From: Stenotrophomonas rhizophila
Lineage (GTDB): Bacteria > Pseudomonadota > Gammaproteobacteria > Xanthomonadales > Xanthomonadaceae
Length of the DNA: 64,000 bases
Assembly: GCF_000661955.1 (NCBI RefSeq)
Contig: NZ_CP007597.1
Location: 1,915,605 to 1,979,604 of the forward strand
Direction of reading: 5' to 3'
Shown: one piece after another, positions 9,428 through 20,418 of the stretch
Layout of the letters: each line of letters begins with the position of its first letter
Position numbering within the stretch: the first letter of the stretch is position 1
Notes under the pieces: model-generated
Seen by the model: only the letters and a program-made list of their open reading frames with translations
Databases searched by the model: none
What the model was told of the DNA's origin: nothing
Program-made: the position numbers and the translations under genes

Positions 9428-10306
9428 ATGATCCGGGCCATGAACGCCATCTCCCGCATGCCACCCCCGCTGGACACGCAGATCCTGCCCACCTCGCAGG
9501 ATTGGGCCGACCTGCAGCGTGCCGTCACGCTGCTGGAGTCGCCCACGATCACCGCCAAGATGGCCAACCTGATCGGCTCACCGCTGGAGTTCGCGGTGAA
9601 GAAGCTGCCGAACGTGGTGTCCAAACGGATCCACGGCGCGGTCGAGGCCGCCCTGTTCAAATCCGCCCAGGCGGCGTTGTGGAGCATGGACAACGCCCCC
9701 GGCAAGGCGGCGTCCACGCGTTGGCACAAGCTCGCGGCCGCCACCAGCGGCGCGGTCGGCGGGGCGTTCGGCTTCACCTCGTTGTTCATCGAACTGCCGG
9801 TCTCCACCACCATCATGATGCGGTCGGTGGCCGACGTGGCACGCAGCGAAGGCTTCGACCTGCGCGACCTCAGCACCCGGCACGCCTGCCTGGAGGTGTT
9901 CGCGCTGGGCGGCAATGCCACTGGCGACGATGCCAGCGAGACCGGCTACTACATCACCCGTGGCTTCACCGCCGAAGTGATGCGGCACCTGTCGGCCGAA
10001 CTGGCCGGGCGCGCCGCCAGCGGGGGCGGGGTGATGATCGGCCTGACCCCAAAGGAGGCCGGGAAGTGGTTGGCCAAGATCGTGGAGAAGGTGGCCGCGC
10101 GCTTTGGCGTGGTGGTCACCGAGAAGTTCGCCGCGCAGGCCGTGCCGATCATCGGCGCGGTCACCGGCGCCACGCTCAACACCATGTTCACCGACTACTA
10201 CCAGGACATGGCGCGCGGCCACTTCATCGTGCGCCGGCTGGAGCGCACCTACGGGTATGAAACGGTGCGTGCGGCCTATTCGATGCTGGCCGGCCAGCGC
10301 GGCTGA
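9428..10306 (+). CDS. EcsC family protein
   Basis: A 292-residue protein of the EcsC family, named after a Bacillus protein of unknown role encoded beside the EcsAB transporter. Visible features are a KMANLIGSPLEFAVKKLP start, a Gly/Ala-rich hydrophobic stretch around residues 105-125 (GAVGGAFGFTSLFIELPVSTTIMMRS), and a second hydrophobic stretch near the C-terminus (AVPIIGAVTGATLNTMFTDYYQ). It is probably membrane-associated. ATG 9440 is an alternative start. No EcsA/B-like ABC transporter lies nearby. Confidence 0.8.
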   Translation: MIRAMNAISRMPPPLDTQILPTSQDWADLQRAVTLLESPTITAKMANLIGSPLEFAVKKLPNVVSKRIHGAVEAALFKSAQAALWSMDNAPGKAASTRWHKLAAATSGAVGGAFGFTSLFIELPVSTTIMMRSVADVARSEGFDLRDLSTRHACLEVFALGGNATGDDASETGYYITRGFTAEVMRHLSAELAGRAASGGGVMIGLTPKEAGKWLAKIVEKVAARFGVVVTEKFAAQAVPIIGAVTGATLNTMFTDYYQDMARGHFIVRRLERTYGYETVRAAYSMLAGQRG

Positions 10307-10433
10307 GGCCGCCACGCCGGGCCACGGGCGGATCGTTGCGCTGGGGGCACAACTGTTTTGCCGTGGTCGCGCTGTTGCAGCCGCCTGCCAGCCCCCATCC
10401 TTCGGGCAGACCTGTTCCGAAGGATGATTGTCC

Positions 10434-11546
10434 ATGTTGTTCACCCCCTACCGCCTGGGCGCGCTGACGCTGCCCAACCGTATCGTGATGCCGCCGATGA
10501 CCCGCTCGCGCGCGGCCGACGGCAATGTCGCCACCCCGTTGATGGCCGACTACTACGCGCAGCGTGCGTCGGCTGGCCTGATCGTCAGCGAAGGCACCCA
10601 GATCAGCCAGCAGGGCCAGGGCTACGCCTGGACCCCGGGCATCCACGATGACGCGCAGATCGCCGGCTGGCGCGGCGTGACCGATGCGGTGCACGCCGCC
10701 GGCGGCCGCATCGTGGCCCAGCTCTGGCACGTCGGCCGCGTGTCGCATACCGCGCTGCAGCCCGACGGCGGCGCGCCGGTGTCCTCCTCGGCGTTGCAGG
10801 CCGAGGGCGTCAAGGTGTTCGTCGATCCGCAGGGCAGGGGCCCGCAGGGCGGCGTGGGCGAGATGGTGCAGCACGCGATGCCGCGCGCGCTGGCGATCGA
10901 GGAAATCCCCGGCATCGTGCGCGACTACGCGCAGGCAGCACGCAACGCGATCGCCGCCGGGTTCGACGGCATCGAACTGCATGGCGCCAACGGCTACCTG
11001 ATCAACCAGTTCATCGACTCGCAGGCCAACCAGCGTACCGACGCCTACGGTGGCCCGCTGCAGAACCGGCTGCGCTTCCTGCGCGAGGTGGTCGAGGCCG
11101 TGGCCGACGCGATCGGCGCCGAGCGCGTCGGCGTGCGCCTGGCCCCGTTGACCACGCTGCAGGGCGCGGTGGACGACACCCCGCAGGCGACCTACCTGGC
11201 CGCTGCACACCTGCTGGACAGTATCGGCGTGGGCTACCTGCACATCGCCGAGGCCGACTGGGAAGACGCACCGGTGATGCCGGTGGCCTTCAAGGAAGCG
11301 CTGCGCATGCTCTACCGCGGCACCTTGATCTATGCCGGCAAGTACACCGTTGAACGCGCCGAAGAGGCGCTGACCAAGGGCTGGGCCGACCTGATCGCCT
11401 TCGGCCGACCGTTCATCGCCAACCCCGACCTGCCCGAGCGCCTGCGCCAGGGCCTGCCGTTGAACGCCCCGGACAAGGCCACGTTCTTCGGCGGCGGCGC
11501 CGAAGGCTTCACCGATTACCCGGTGGCAGAAACCGCCGAGGCCTGA
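10434..11546 (+). CDS. Old Yellow Enzyme family alkene reductase (NemA-like)
   Basis: A 370-residue FMN-dependent NADH:flavin oxidoreductase with a TIM-barrel fold. Motifs include RIVMPPMTRSRA near the FMN site, QLWHVGRVSH, the substrate-binding pair in GFDGIELHGANGYLINQF and SQANQRTDAYGG, and the phosphate-binding AFGRPFIANPDLP. The family reduces C=C bonds of enones, nitroalkenes and nitrate esters and is often induced by electrophile stress. ATG 10434 has AAGGA nine bases upstream; a TTG at 10428 is in frame but poorer. The gene ends just before the first GTAG-repeat cluster. Confidence 0.92.
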   Translation: MLFTPYRLGALTLPNRIVMPPMTRSRAADGNVATPLMADYYAQRASAGLIVSEGTQISQQGQGYAWTPGIHDDAQIAGWRGVTDAVHAAGGRIVAQLWHVGRVSHTALQPDGGAPVSSSALQAEGVKVFVDPQGRGPQGGVGEMVQHAMPRALAIEEIPGIVRDYAQAARNAIAAGFDGIELHGANGYLINQFIDSQANQRTDAYGGPLQNRLRFLREVVEAVADAIGAERVGVRLAPLTTLQGAVDDTPQATYLAAAHLLDSIGVGYLHIAEADWEDAPVMPVAFKEALRMLYRGTLIYAGKYTVERAEEALTKGWADLIAFGRPFIANPDLPERLRQGLPLNAPDKATFFGGGAEGFTDYPVAETAEA

Positions 11547-11565
11547 AGGCGCGCACCCAGCGGGG

Positions 11566-11973
11566 GTAGAGCTGACCGTTGGTCAGCTGCCCTCCGATCC
11601 GCCGCCATGCAAATCGGCAGGCTCCGCCGCGCGATGCGCGGCAGCCGACCAACGGTCGGCTCTACCCGGGATGTGTCCATGAGCGTGGATGGACACCGCC
11701 CACGATCCACTCGGATGGACCAATCACCCGCCGTCCATGGGGGTAGAGCTGACCGTTGGTCAGCTGCCCTCCGATCCGACGCCACGCATGCCGGCAGGCT
11801 CCGCCGCGCCGTGCGCGGCAGCCGACCAACGGTCGGCTCTACCGGGGGGCGACCATTCGGAAGGATCCGCCGCGCCGTGCGCGGCAGCCGACCAACGGTC
11901 GGCTCTACCGGGGGCGACCATTCGGAAGGATCCGCCGCGCCGTGCGCGGTAGCCGACCAACGGTCGGCTCTAC
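11566..11973. repeat. Cluster of six GTAG (SMAG-type) palindromes, partly in tandem units
   Basis: Short imperfect palindromes ending in GTAG/CTAC. Forward copies start with GTAGAGCTGACCGTTGG at 11566 and 11743. Inverse copies ending CTAC lie at 11643-11665, 11820-11842, 11886-11908 and 11951-11973, with stem AGCCGACC, loop AAC and stem GGTCGGCT. Each forward copy faces an inverse copy across a GC-rich spacer that itself contains a small palindrome. The last three inverse copies sit in a direct repeat of about 65 bp. This matches the SMAG family of S. maltophilia, which is REP-like and may fold in RNA. The cluster fills the gap between the convergent reductase and ppsA genes. Confidence 0.85.
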
Positions 11974-11982
11974 CGGGGCCAC

Positions 11983-12009
11983 ACAAAACAAAACCCCGCT
12001 TGCGCGGGG
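11983..12009 (-). terminator. Rho-independent terminator of ppsA
   Basis: On the minus strand a 6-bp stem (CCCCGC, loop GCAA, GCGGGG) is followed by a T-rich tract (TTTTGTTTTG). It lies 27 bp beyond the ppsA stop codon, as expected for an intrinsic terminator. Confidence 0.85.
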
Positions 12010-12035
12010 TTCTGTTTGCTACCGGTCTGGCTGGA

Positions 12036-14414
<2,379 letters not shown>

Positions 14415-14558
14415 GCGCGATGCTCCGTTTGGCCATCGCCCGAGGCGGGCTTGGATGGCCACGTCCGTAGGAAGAAGCCGATATGATGCCGGGCAGACCG
14501 CTGTCGGCACAAGCTTGTATCGACAGCCTTTTTAAGCTTCGTAGGGGGTAAAAGCCGT

Positions 14559-15380
14559 ATGTCGACGATCCGTCCGGTGTTCTACGTGTCCGATGGAACC
14601 GGTATCACCGCTGAAACCATTGGGCATAGCCTGTTGACCCAGTTCTCCGGGTTCAGCTTCATTACCGACCGGATGTCGTTCATCGATGATCCGGAAAAGG
14701 CCCGCGAAGCGTGTGAAAGGATCCGTGCAGCCGGGGAGCGCTACCAGGTCCGGCCGATCGTGGTCAGTTCCTGCGTGGACAGCGGGCTGAGCATCATCCT
14801 GGCCGAAAGCGGCGGGTTGATGCTGGACGTGTTCGCCCCCTTCATCGAGCCCCTGGAGCGCGAACTGGCGGTCAACCGCCACTCCCGGGTGGGCCAGGCG
14901 CACGGCATGGTGGACTTCGAGACCTACCACCGGCGCATCAATGCGATGAACTTCGCGCTGACCCACGATGACGGCATTGCCATCAACTACGACGACGCCG
15001 ACGTGATCCTGGTGGCGGTGTCGCGGGCCGGCAAGACCCCCACCTGCATCTACCTGGCCCTGCATTACGGGGTGCGCGCGGCCAATTACCCGCTCACCGA
15101 CGAAGACCTGGAGCAGGACCGCCTGCCGCCCCGGCTGCGCCCGTACCGCAAGAAGCTGTTCGGCCTGACCATCGATCCGGACCGCCTGCAGCAGATCCGC
15201 CAGGAGCGCCGCCCGAACTCGCGCTACGCCAACCTGGAGACCTGCAAGCGCGAGGTGGCCGCGGCCGAGACCATGTTCCGCATGGAGCGCATCCCGACCC
15301 TGAGCACCACGCACACCTCGATCGAGGAGATTTCCAGCAAGGTGCTGACCACCCTGGGGCTGCAGCGCGAGTTGTATTGA
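14559..15380 (+). CDS. ppsR: PEP synthase regulatory protein (kinase/pyrophosphorylase)
   Basis: A 273-residue DUF299-family bifunctional enzyme that inactivates PEP synthase by ADP-dependent threonine phosphorylation and reactivates it by Pi-dependent dephosphorylation. Visible are the N-terminal [19 protein letters not shown] and the P-loop-like [16 protein letters not shown] near residue 155, both diagnostic. Length is normal. The divergent arrangement with ppsA (about 144 bp between starts) puts modifier and target side by side. ATG 14559 is preceded by a purine-rich AGGGGG. Confidence 0.95.
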   Translation: MSTIRPVFYVSDGTGITAETIGHSLLTQFSGFSFITDRMSFIDDPEKAREACERIRAAGERYQVRPIVVSSCVDSGLSIILAESGGLMLDVFAPFIEPLERELAVNRHSRVGQAHGMVDFETYHRRINAMNFALTHDDGIAINYDDADVILVAVSRAGKTPTCIYLALHYGVRAANYPLTDEDLEQDRLPPRLRPYRKKLFGLTIDPDRLQQIRQERRPNSRYANLETCKREVAAAETMFRMERIPTLSTTHTSIEEISSKVLTTLGLQRELY

Positions 15381-15440
15381 CCCCTTTGGCCGGGGCCTGG
15401 CCGCCCCCACGTTGAAGGATCAACGTGTAGGATCGACCCC

Positions 15441-15953
15441 ATGGCCCAGGCAACGCCCCGCATCGAACGCATCCCCAGGCTCAGCCGTCTGAGCTGGCTG
15501 ATGGGCCTGTACGCGGAAAACTACCAGCACCTGGTGCGGCTGTTCGCACCGGCCGAACTGGTGGCCGGCAGCTATGTGTCGTCGGTGGGCGATGGGCTGG
15601 ACGTCCGTCTGGACGTCATCGAGTGCCACCGCTACACGGTCGAGCTGCGCCTGACCTACGATTTCGCCGACCCGGTCACCGGGCAGCCGGATCCGTCGGC
15701 CTACGTGCGGCTGTACCGTGACGCGCGCCAGGCCGAGACCACCCACTGCTACGTGGGGCGGCGCTGGCAGGACGTGGTGGGCATGTACCCGCCGCCGGCC
15801 GAGTTGATCAGCCACCGCATGCGCATGAACACCTTCCTGGGCAAATGGCTGGAATACCTGGCCGAGCGCGGTCACGGCGTGGCCACCCTGCGCCGCGACG
15901 GCGATGCCCTGCCGGCCCCGGCCGACACCCAGCGCACCCGCGTGGCCGGCTGA
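15441..15953 (+). CDS. DUF1249 domain protein (YqiB-like)
   Basis: A 170-residue soluble protein. Residues 15-150 match the DUF1249/YqiB pattern: LMGLYAENYQHLVRLF, LDVIECHRYTVELRLTYDF, VRLYRDARQAE, KWLEYLAERGH. In E. coli yqiB lies beside the Nudix gene nudF, and here too the next gene encodes a Nudix hydrolase. That neighbourhood hints at a nucleotide-sugar or nucleotide housekeeping link, which is inference. No catalytic motif is visible. Confidence 0.85.
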   Translation: MAQATPRIERIPRLSRLSWLMGLYAENYQHLVRLFAPAELVAGSYVSSVGDGLDVRLDVIECHRYTVELRLTYDFADPVTGQPDPSAYVRLYRDARQAETTHCYVGRRWQDVVGMYPPPAELISHRMRMNTFLGKWLEYLAERGHGVATLRRDGDALPAPADTQRTRVAG

Positions 15954-16013
15954 GCCAACCGCGCCGCGCCGATCGCGCATAATCGGGGTTTGTGCCTGTT
16001 GAGCCTCTGCCTC

Positions 16014-16502
16014 ATGCCCTATACCCCGATCATGGCCACCCTCGGCTACGTGATTTCGCCCGACGGCAAGCAAGCCCTGATGATCCACCGCAACGCCCGC
16101 CCGGGCGATCTGCACCTGGGCAAGTACAACGGCCTGGGCGGCAAGATGGAACGCGACGAAGACGCTGCGGCCTGCATGCGCCGCGAGATCCGCGAGGAAG
16201 CCGGGATCGAATGCGGCACCATGCGCCTGCGCGGCACCATCAGTTGGCCGGGTTTCGGCAAGCACGGCGAAGACTGGTTCGGGTTCGTGTTCGTGATCGA
16301 CGATTTCACCGGTACGCCGCTGACCTCCAACCCCGAGGGCACCCTGGAGTGGGTGGACCTGGACAAGCTGGACACCCTGCCACTGTGGGAAGGCGACCGC
16401 AGCTTCCTGCCGCTGGTGTTCGGCGACGACCCGCGCGCCTTCCACGGGGTGATGCCGTACCGCGACGGCGCCATGCAGTCCTGGACCTACACCCGCCTAT
16501 AA
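16014..16502 (+). CDS. Nudix hydrolase, 8-oxo-dGTP/MTH1-like
   Basis: A 162-residue Nudix hydrolase. The complete Nudix box lies in GLGGKMERDEDAAACMRREIREEAGIE (matches GX5EX7REUXEEXGU and binds Mg2+). The surrounding GKYNGLGGK, FGFVFVIDDF and WVDLDKLDTLPLWEGDR stretches resemble the MTH1/8-oxo-dGTP diphosphatase subgroup, which removes oxidised nucleotides, but substrate cannot be assigned by sequence alone. ATG 16014 is preferred; the frame is open to 15990 and another ATG lies at 16032. Confidence 0.88.
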   Translation: MPYTPIMATLGYVISPDGKQALMIHRNARPGDLHLGKYNGLGGKMERDEDAAACMRREIREEAGIECGTMRLRGTISWPGFGKHGEDWFGFVFVIDDFTGTPLTSNPEGTLEWVDLDKLDTLPLWEGDRSFLPLVFGDDPRAFHGVMPYRDGAMQSWTYTRL

Positions 16503-16507
16503 CGGCG

Positions 16508-16530
16508 GTAGTGCCGGCCGCTGGCCGGCA
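16508..16530 (+). repeat. Single GTAG (SMAG-type) palindrome
   Basis: GTAG followed by a perfect 8-bp stem TGCCGGCC, loop GCT, stem GGCCGGCA. It sits between the converging Nudix and methyltransferase genes, a typical location for these repeats. Confidence 0.85.
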
Positions 16531-16558
16531 ACCCAACCAACCCAGCACCGCCGCGCCA

Positions 16559-17203
16559 TCACCGCCGCGCCAGCAACAGATGGAAGTGCTTCTCCACCTG
16601 GCGCCCGTCATTGCTGGTGCCGGTTTCCCGGTGCGCCCGCCAGCCGCAGACCCGCAGCCCACTGCTGCGCATGGCCAGCTCCACGTCGGCCAGCTCATGC
16701 AGGTGGAACCCATGCGCGGTGAAGGGCAGGGTGCGCATGAAGGCCGCATCGCCGAAGGCCAGGCACAGCCGGCCGCCGGGGCGCAGCACCCGGGCCAGTT
16801 CGGCCAGGGCCAGCGCGGGCTGTTCCCAGAAGTACACGGTGTTCACCGCCAGCGCCGCATCGATGCAGGCGTCCTCCAGGTCCAGCGCATGCACATCGCC
16901 CAGGCGGACGGCGGCGCGGTCGTGCAGGTCGGCGGCGGTCAGGCGGTCCTGCGCGGCATCCACCATGTCCGCCGACACCTCAACACCCAGGTAGCGGCTG
17001 CCGGGCGCGCGCAGCAGGTCAGCAGCGAAGGCCGCGTTGCCTGGGCCGATCTCCAGCACCTGTTCGCGCGCGGCGACGGCCAGCAGGGCGATGGCCGCCT
17101 GGTTCAGCGCGCCGTTGCTGCGGTTCATGGACTCGGCTACAGCCAGTGCATGGTCCCCATGCGGGTGGCGCAACTGGGCGGCAAGATGTTCGGGTGAAAG
17201 CAC
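16559..17203 (-). CDS. Class I SAM-dependent methyltransferase
   Basis: A 214-residue methyltransferase of the UbiE/Methyltransf_11 type. Motif I is VLEIGPGNAAFAADLL (residues about 45-60), the acidic residue after beta 2 is in GVEVSADMV, motif II is the IDAALAVNTVYFW stretch and motif III is VLRPGGRLCLAFGD. The substrate is unknown. GTG 17203 is chosen because AGGAG lies eight bases upstream; the longer frame to 17314 starts at a codon without a ribosome site. Downstream it converges on the Nudix gene across one GTAG repeat. Confidence 0.82.
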   Translation of the reverse strand: MLSPEHLAAQLRHPHGDHALAVAESMNRSNGALNQAAIALLAVAAREQVLEIGPGNAAFAADLLRAPGSRYLGVEVSADMVDAAQDRLTAADLHDRAAVRLGDVHALDLEDACIDAALAVNTVYFWEQPALALAELARVLRPGGRLCLAFGDAAFMRTLPFTAHGFHLHELADVELAMRSSGLRVCGWRAHRETGTSNDGRQVEKHFHLLLARR

Positions 17204-17381
17204 GCAGGCAACTCCTGTCGCAAGGGGCGGGCAGGACGTAGCGGCGGCGTGTCCACCCACCAGCATACCCGTGGACGGAGCGCTTCGGACACTGCCCGGT
17301 GCCGGCGATGACACCGGCGGCAGCTGTCAACCGGCCATCGGTGATCAATAAATAACCAACGTCGCGGCGGCTGAGACGGAG

Positions 17382-17427
17382 TTGTCCACAGGGGGTGTGG
17401 ATGACTGGTGCGCAAGTTTGTGGATAA
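17382..17427. promoter_or_regulatory. Cluster of three DnaA-box-like 9-mers upstream of pssA
   Basis: Within 46 bp lie TTGTCCACA (17382-17390), TGTGGATGA (17396-17404) and TGTGGATAA (17419-17427). The last is the exact complement of the consensus DnaA box TTATCCACA; the others differ from it by one base. The stretch 17204-17589 contains no gene, and an AT-rich patch (CAATAAATAACC) lies just upstream. Possible roles are DnaA-dependent regulation of pssA or DnaA titration. No dnaA, dnaN or other origin gene is present. Confidence 0.5.
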
Positions 17428-17589
17428 GCCATGGCAGCCCCCGCCAGTTCTCGCTGTCAAGATGGGTGGCCAAAAATTCACCGCATGTCGTTGTCCCGTG
17501 AAGGCGTCGCCAAGGCGTTGACCGTGCCGCTCTGTCACGGTTTGGGCTGCTCGCGGTACTCTCTTGCGATTGCCGTCTACAGATCACCC

Positions 17590-18204
17590 ATGAAACGTCA
17601 CTTCTCGATGCTGCGCGAGTTCCACCTGGCGGACTGGTTCACCCTGGCCAACGCGTTCTGCGGCACCGGCGCGGTGTTCGCCGCCATGCGCTTCCTGCAG
17701 GACGGGCAGCGCAGCTACCTGTTGTTCGGCATGGCGTTGATCCCGCTGGCCTTCATCTTCGACGCGCTCGACGGGCGCATCGCGCGCTGGCGCAAGTCCA
17801 GCTCGACGCTGGGCCGGGAGCTGGATTCGCTGTCGGACATCATTTCCTTCGGCGTGGCCCCGGCCGCGCTGGCCTACGCCTGCGGCATGCAGGGCGGCTG
17901 GGACTGGCTGGTGCTGAGCTATTTCGTGTGCTGCGGGGTCAGCCGCCTGGCGCGCTACAACGTGACCGCCGAGGCATTGGCGGGCGAGGGCGACAAGGTG
18001 CCGTACTTCGAAGGCACGCCCATTCCCACCAGCCTGGCGCTGGTGGTGGTGCTGGCGGTGGCCGCCAGCATGGGCGCCATCGGCCACAACCTGTGGCTGG
18101 GCCAGTGGCAACTGGGTCCGTGGCAGCTGCACCCGATGGTGCTGTTGTTCGCCCTGTCCGGCTCGCTGATGATCAGCAAGACCCTGCGTATTCCCAAGCC
18201 ATGA
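17590..18204 (+). CDS. pssA: CDP-diacylglycerol--serine O-phosphatidyltransferase
   Basis: A 204-residue integral membrane CDP-alcohol phosphatidyltransferase making phosphatidylserine, the precursor of phosphatidylethanolamine. The signature DG-x2-AR-x8-G-x3-D-x3-D is present (DALDGRIARWRKSS..., then GRELDSLSD). The N-terminal FHLADWFTLANAFCGTGAVFAAM and the SFGVAPAALAYA stretch are typical of the type II (membrane) PssA. Six or more hydrophobic segments are visible. ATG 17590 follows a long leader that carries DnaA-box-like sites. Confidence 0.93.
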   Translation: MKRHFSMLREFHLADWFTLANAFCGTGAVFAAMRFLQDGQRSYLLFGMALIPLAFIFDALDGRIARWRKSSSTLGRELDSLSDIISFGVAPAALAYACGMQGGWDWLVLSYFVCCGVSRLARYNVTAEALAGEGDKVPYFEGTPIPTSLALVVVLAVAASMGAIGHNLWLGQWQLGPWQLHPMVLLFALSGSLMISKTLRIPKP

Positions 18205-18259
18205 ACCTGCCCCTGTCATTGCCCCTGATCCTGACCGGCCTGCAGCCTGGAGCCCGCCG

Positions 18260-19354
18260 ATGAGCACGGCCGGCAGCGGCGGCAACGCGGGCGACATCGA
18301 AGCCCTGGCGCGCCAGTATTTCAGCGCCTGGGGCGATGCCCTGCGCCACGCCGCCGTGCCACCCGGCGCGCAAGGCGCGGGGCAGGGCAGTTGGCAGCAG
18401 GCCATCGACTGGTGGGCGCAGATGATGCCCAATGCCAACAGCAGCCCGGCCGACGACGCGGTGCACCGCTTCCGCGAACAGGCCGGTGGCTGGTACGGCA
18501 CGATGCAGCAGGTGGCCGCGCAGTTCGCCGGCCGCGATGCCAGCAGCGCCGATGTGGCCCAGGCCTGGAAGCAGGCCGTGGAAGGCCAGGGCGACGGGCT
18601 GTTGCAGTGGATGCTGCAGGGCGCGCGGGGTCACACCCAGGGCGGCGGCCCGGACCTGTTGAAGCTGCTGGAAACCCTACAGCGCGACCTGGGCCCGTGG
18701 CTGCAGAGCCCGGCGTTCGGCCCCGGTCGTGAGCACCAGGCCCGCTGGCAGGCGCTGCTGCGCGCCCAGCAGGACTATCAGGCGCACTCGCGCGACTACG
18801 TGGACCAGATCAAGCAGGCGCTGGACGATGCGTTCAAACTGTTCGAACAGCGCCTGGCCGAGCACGAGCAGCCGGGCAACCAGCTGACCAGCGCGCGGGC
18901 GATGTTCGACCTGTGGATCGAGGCCGCCGAAGAGGCGTACGCCAAGGTGGCGATGTCCGAGCCGTTCCAGCAGGTGTATGCCGAACTGGGCAACGCGCAG
19001 ATGCGCCTGCGCGCGGCGACCCAGCACGAGATCGAACGGGTGTGTGAGGCGATCGGCATGCCCACCCGCACCGAAATGGATGCCGCGCACCGCCGCATCA
19101 CCGACCTGGAGCGGCTGGTACGGCGCATGGCGGCTGGCGTCGGGCCCCGGCCGGCAGCGGCTGAGGCACCGAAAGCGGCGTCGCGCCCGCGCGCGGCCCG
19201 CGGCGATGCAGCGCCCACGCCCGGCCCGGTCAAGAAGCCGGCCAAAGCGGCCAAACCTGCTGCGAAAAAGGCGTCGTCGGCCCCCATGAAAAACAGCGCC
19301 CCCAAGGCGTCGGCGAAACCGGCCGCCGGCAAGCCGCGGAAGCGCACGCCATGA
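18260..19354 (+). CDS. phaE: Class III PHA synthase subunit PhaE
   Basis: A 364-residue non-catalytic subunit of class III polyhydroxyalkanoate synthase. The PhaE pattern is seen in ARQYFSAWGDALRH near the start and in the central helical region (REHQARWQALLRAQQDYQAHSRDYVD, ARAMFDLWIEAAEEAYAKVA). The last 90 residues are low-complexity Ala/Lys/Pro/Arg (KKPAKAAKPAAKK) and strongly basic, possibly contacting granules or nucleic acid. It overlaps phaC by 4 bp (ATGA), so translation is coupled. Confidence 0.92.
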   Translation: MSTAGSGGNAGDIEALARQYFSAWGDALRHAAVPPGAQGAGQGSWQQAIDWWAQMMPNANSSPADDAVHRFREQAGGWYGTMQQVAAQFAGRDASSADVAQAWKQAVEGQGDGLLQWMLQGARGHTQGGGPDLLKLLETLQRDLGPWLQSPAFGPGREHQARWQALLRAQQDYQAHSRDYVDQIKQALDDAFKLFEQRLAEHEQPGNQLTSARAMFDLWIEAAEEAYAKVAMSEPFQQVYAELGNAQMRLRAATQHEIERVCEAIGMPTRTEMDAAHRRITDLERLVRRMAAGVGPRPAAAEAPKAASRPRAARGDAAPTPGPVKKPAKAAKPAAKKASSAPMKNSAPKASAKPAAGKPRKRTP

Positions 19355-20418
19355 AAGGGCCGTTGGGCTACAACGCCGAGGACCTGCTGCAGGAGACCCT
19401 GGCCATGCAGCGCAAGCTGCTGGACGGGTTGACCTTGCTGCCGTCGGTGGAGGACGTGGACTACGGCGCCACTGCGCGCGAGGAAGTGTGGCGCGACGGC
19501 AAGGTCGTCCTGTACCGCTTCGTCGGCGACGATGCCCCGGTCCAGCGCACGCCGCTGCTGATCGTCTACGCGCTGGTCAACCGCCCGTACATGGTGGACC
19601 TGCAGGCCGACCGCTCGCTGGTGCAGCGTCTGCTCGCCCTCGGCCACGACGTGTACGTGCTGGACTGGGGCTACCCGGACCGCTCCGAGCGCTACCAGAC
19701 GCTCGAGGACTACCTGCTGCGCTTCGTGGACGGCGCGGTGGACCACCTGCAGGCGCAGTCGGGCGCCCCGATCAACATGCTCGGCATCTGCCAGGGCGGG
19801 GTGTTCGCGCTGTGCTACGCCGCGCTGCGCCAGCACAAGCTGGCCAACCTGATCACGATGGTCACCCCGGTCGACTTCCAGACCCCCGACAACATGCTGT
19901 CGCATTGGGCCCGGCAGGTGGACGTGGACCTGCTGGTGGACACGCTGGGCAACATCCCGGCCGACCTGATGAATGCCAGCTACCTGATGCTCAAGCCGTT
20001 CCGGCTCAACGTGCAGAAGTATGTCGGCCTGCTCGACATCCTGGACGACAAGGCCGCGCTGCAGGACTTCCTGCGCATGGAAAAGTGGATCTTCGATTCG
20101 CCCGACCTCGCCGGCGAGACCTTCCGTGATTTCATCAAGCAGTTCTACCAGGGCAACGGCCTGATGCACGACGGCATCAAGATCGGCGAAGACACCGTCC
20201 AGCTGTCGCAGGTCACCCTGCCGGTGCTGAACATCTATGCCGAGCAGGACCACCTGGTACCGCCGGATGCGTCACGCGCGCTGCGCGGCCGGATCGGCAG
20301 CACCGACTACACCGAAAGCAGTTTCCGCGGCGGCCACATCGGCATCTACGTGTCCGGCCGCGCCCAGCGCGAGGTGCCCGGTACGATCACGGATTGGTTG
20401 AAGGAACGTTCCGCATGA
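19351..20418 (+). CDS. phaC: Class III PHA synthase catalytic subunit PhaC
   Basis: A 355-residue alpha/beta hydrolase-fold polymerase that links (R)-3-hydroxyacyl-CoA units into polyhydroxyalkanoate at granule surfaces. The lipase-like box GICQGG places the catalytic Cys at residue 147; the partner Asp is in YAEQDHLVPP and the His in GGHIGIYVSG. The length fits class III enzymes, which need PhaE, rather than the longer class I and II forms. It overlaps phaE by 4 bp and the next gene by 4 bp, so the three form an operon. Confidence 0.95.
   Translation: MKGPLGYNAEDLLQETLAMQRKLLDGLTLLPSVEDVDYGATAREEVWRDGKVVLYRFVGDDAPVQRTPLLIVYALVNRPYMVDLQADRSLVQRLLALGHDVYVLDWGYPDRSERYQTLEDYLLRFVDGAVDHLQAQSGAPINMLGICQGGVFALCYAALRQHKLANLITMVTPVDFQTPDNMLSHWARQVDVDLLVDTLGNIPADLMNASYLMLKPFRLNVQKYVGLLDILDDKAALQDFLRMEKWIFDSPDLAGETFRDFIKQFYQGNGLMHDGIKIGEDTVQLSQVTLPVLNIYAEQDHLVPPDASRALRGRIGSTDYTESSFRGGHIGIYVSGRAQREVPGTITDWLKERSA

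Noticed and set aside
11566..11973. A CRISPR array
   Set aside because: Repeats are palindromic GTAG elements of about 23 bp in both orientations, spacers are not uniform and themselves repeat, and no cas gene is present.
17204..17589. Chromosome origin (oriC)
   Set aside because: DnaA-like boxes and an AT patch are present, but no dnaA, dnaN, rpmH or gidA-type neighbour and only three sites. Reported instead as a regulatory candidate.
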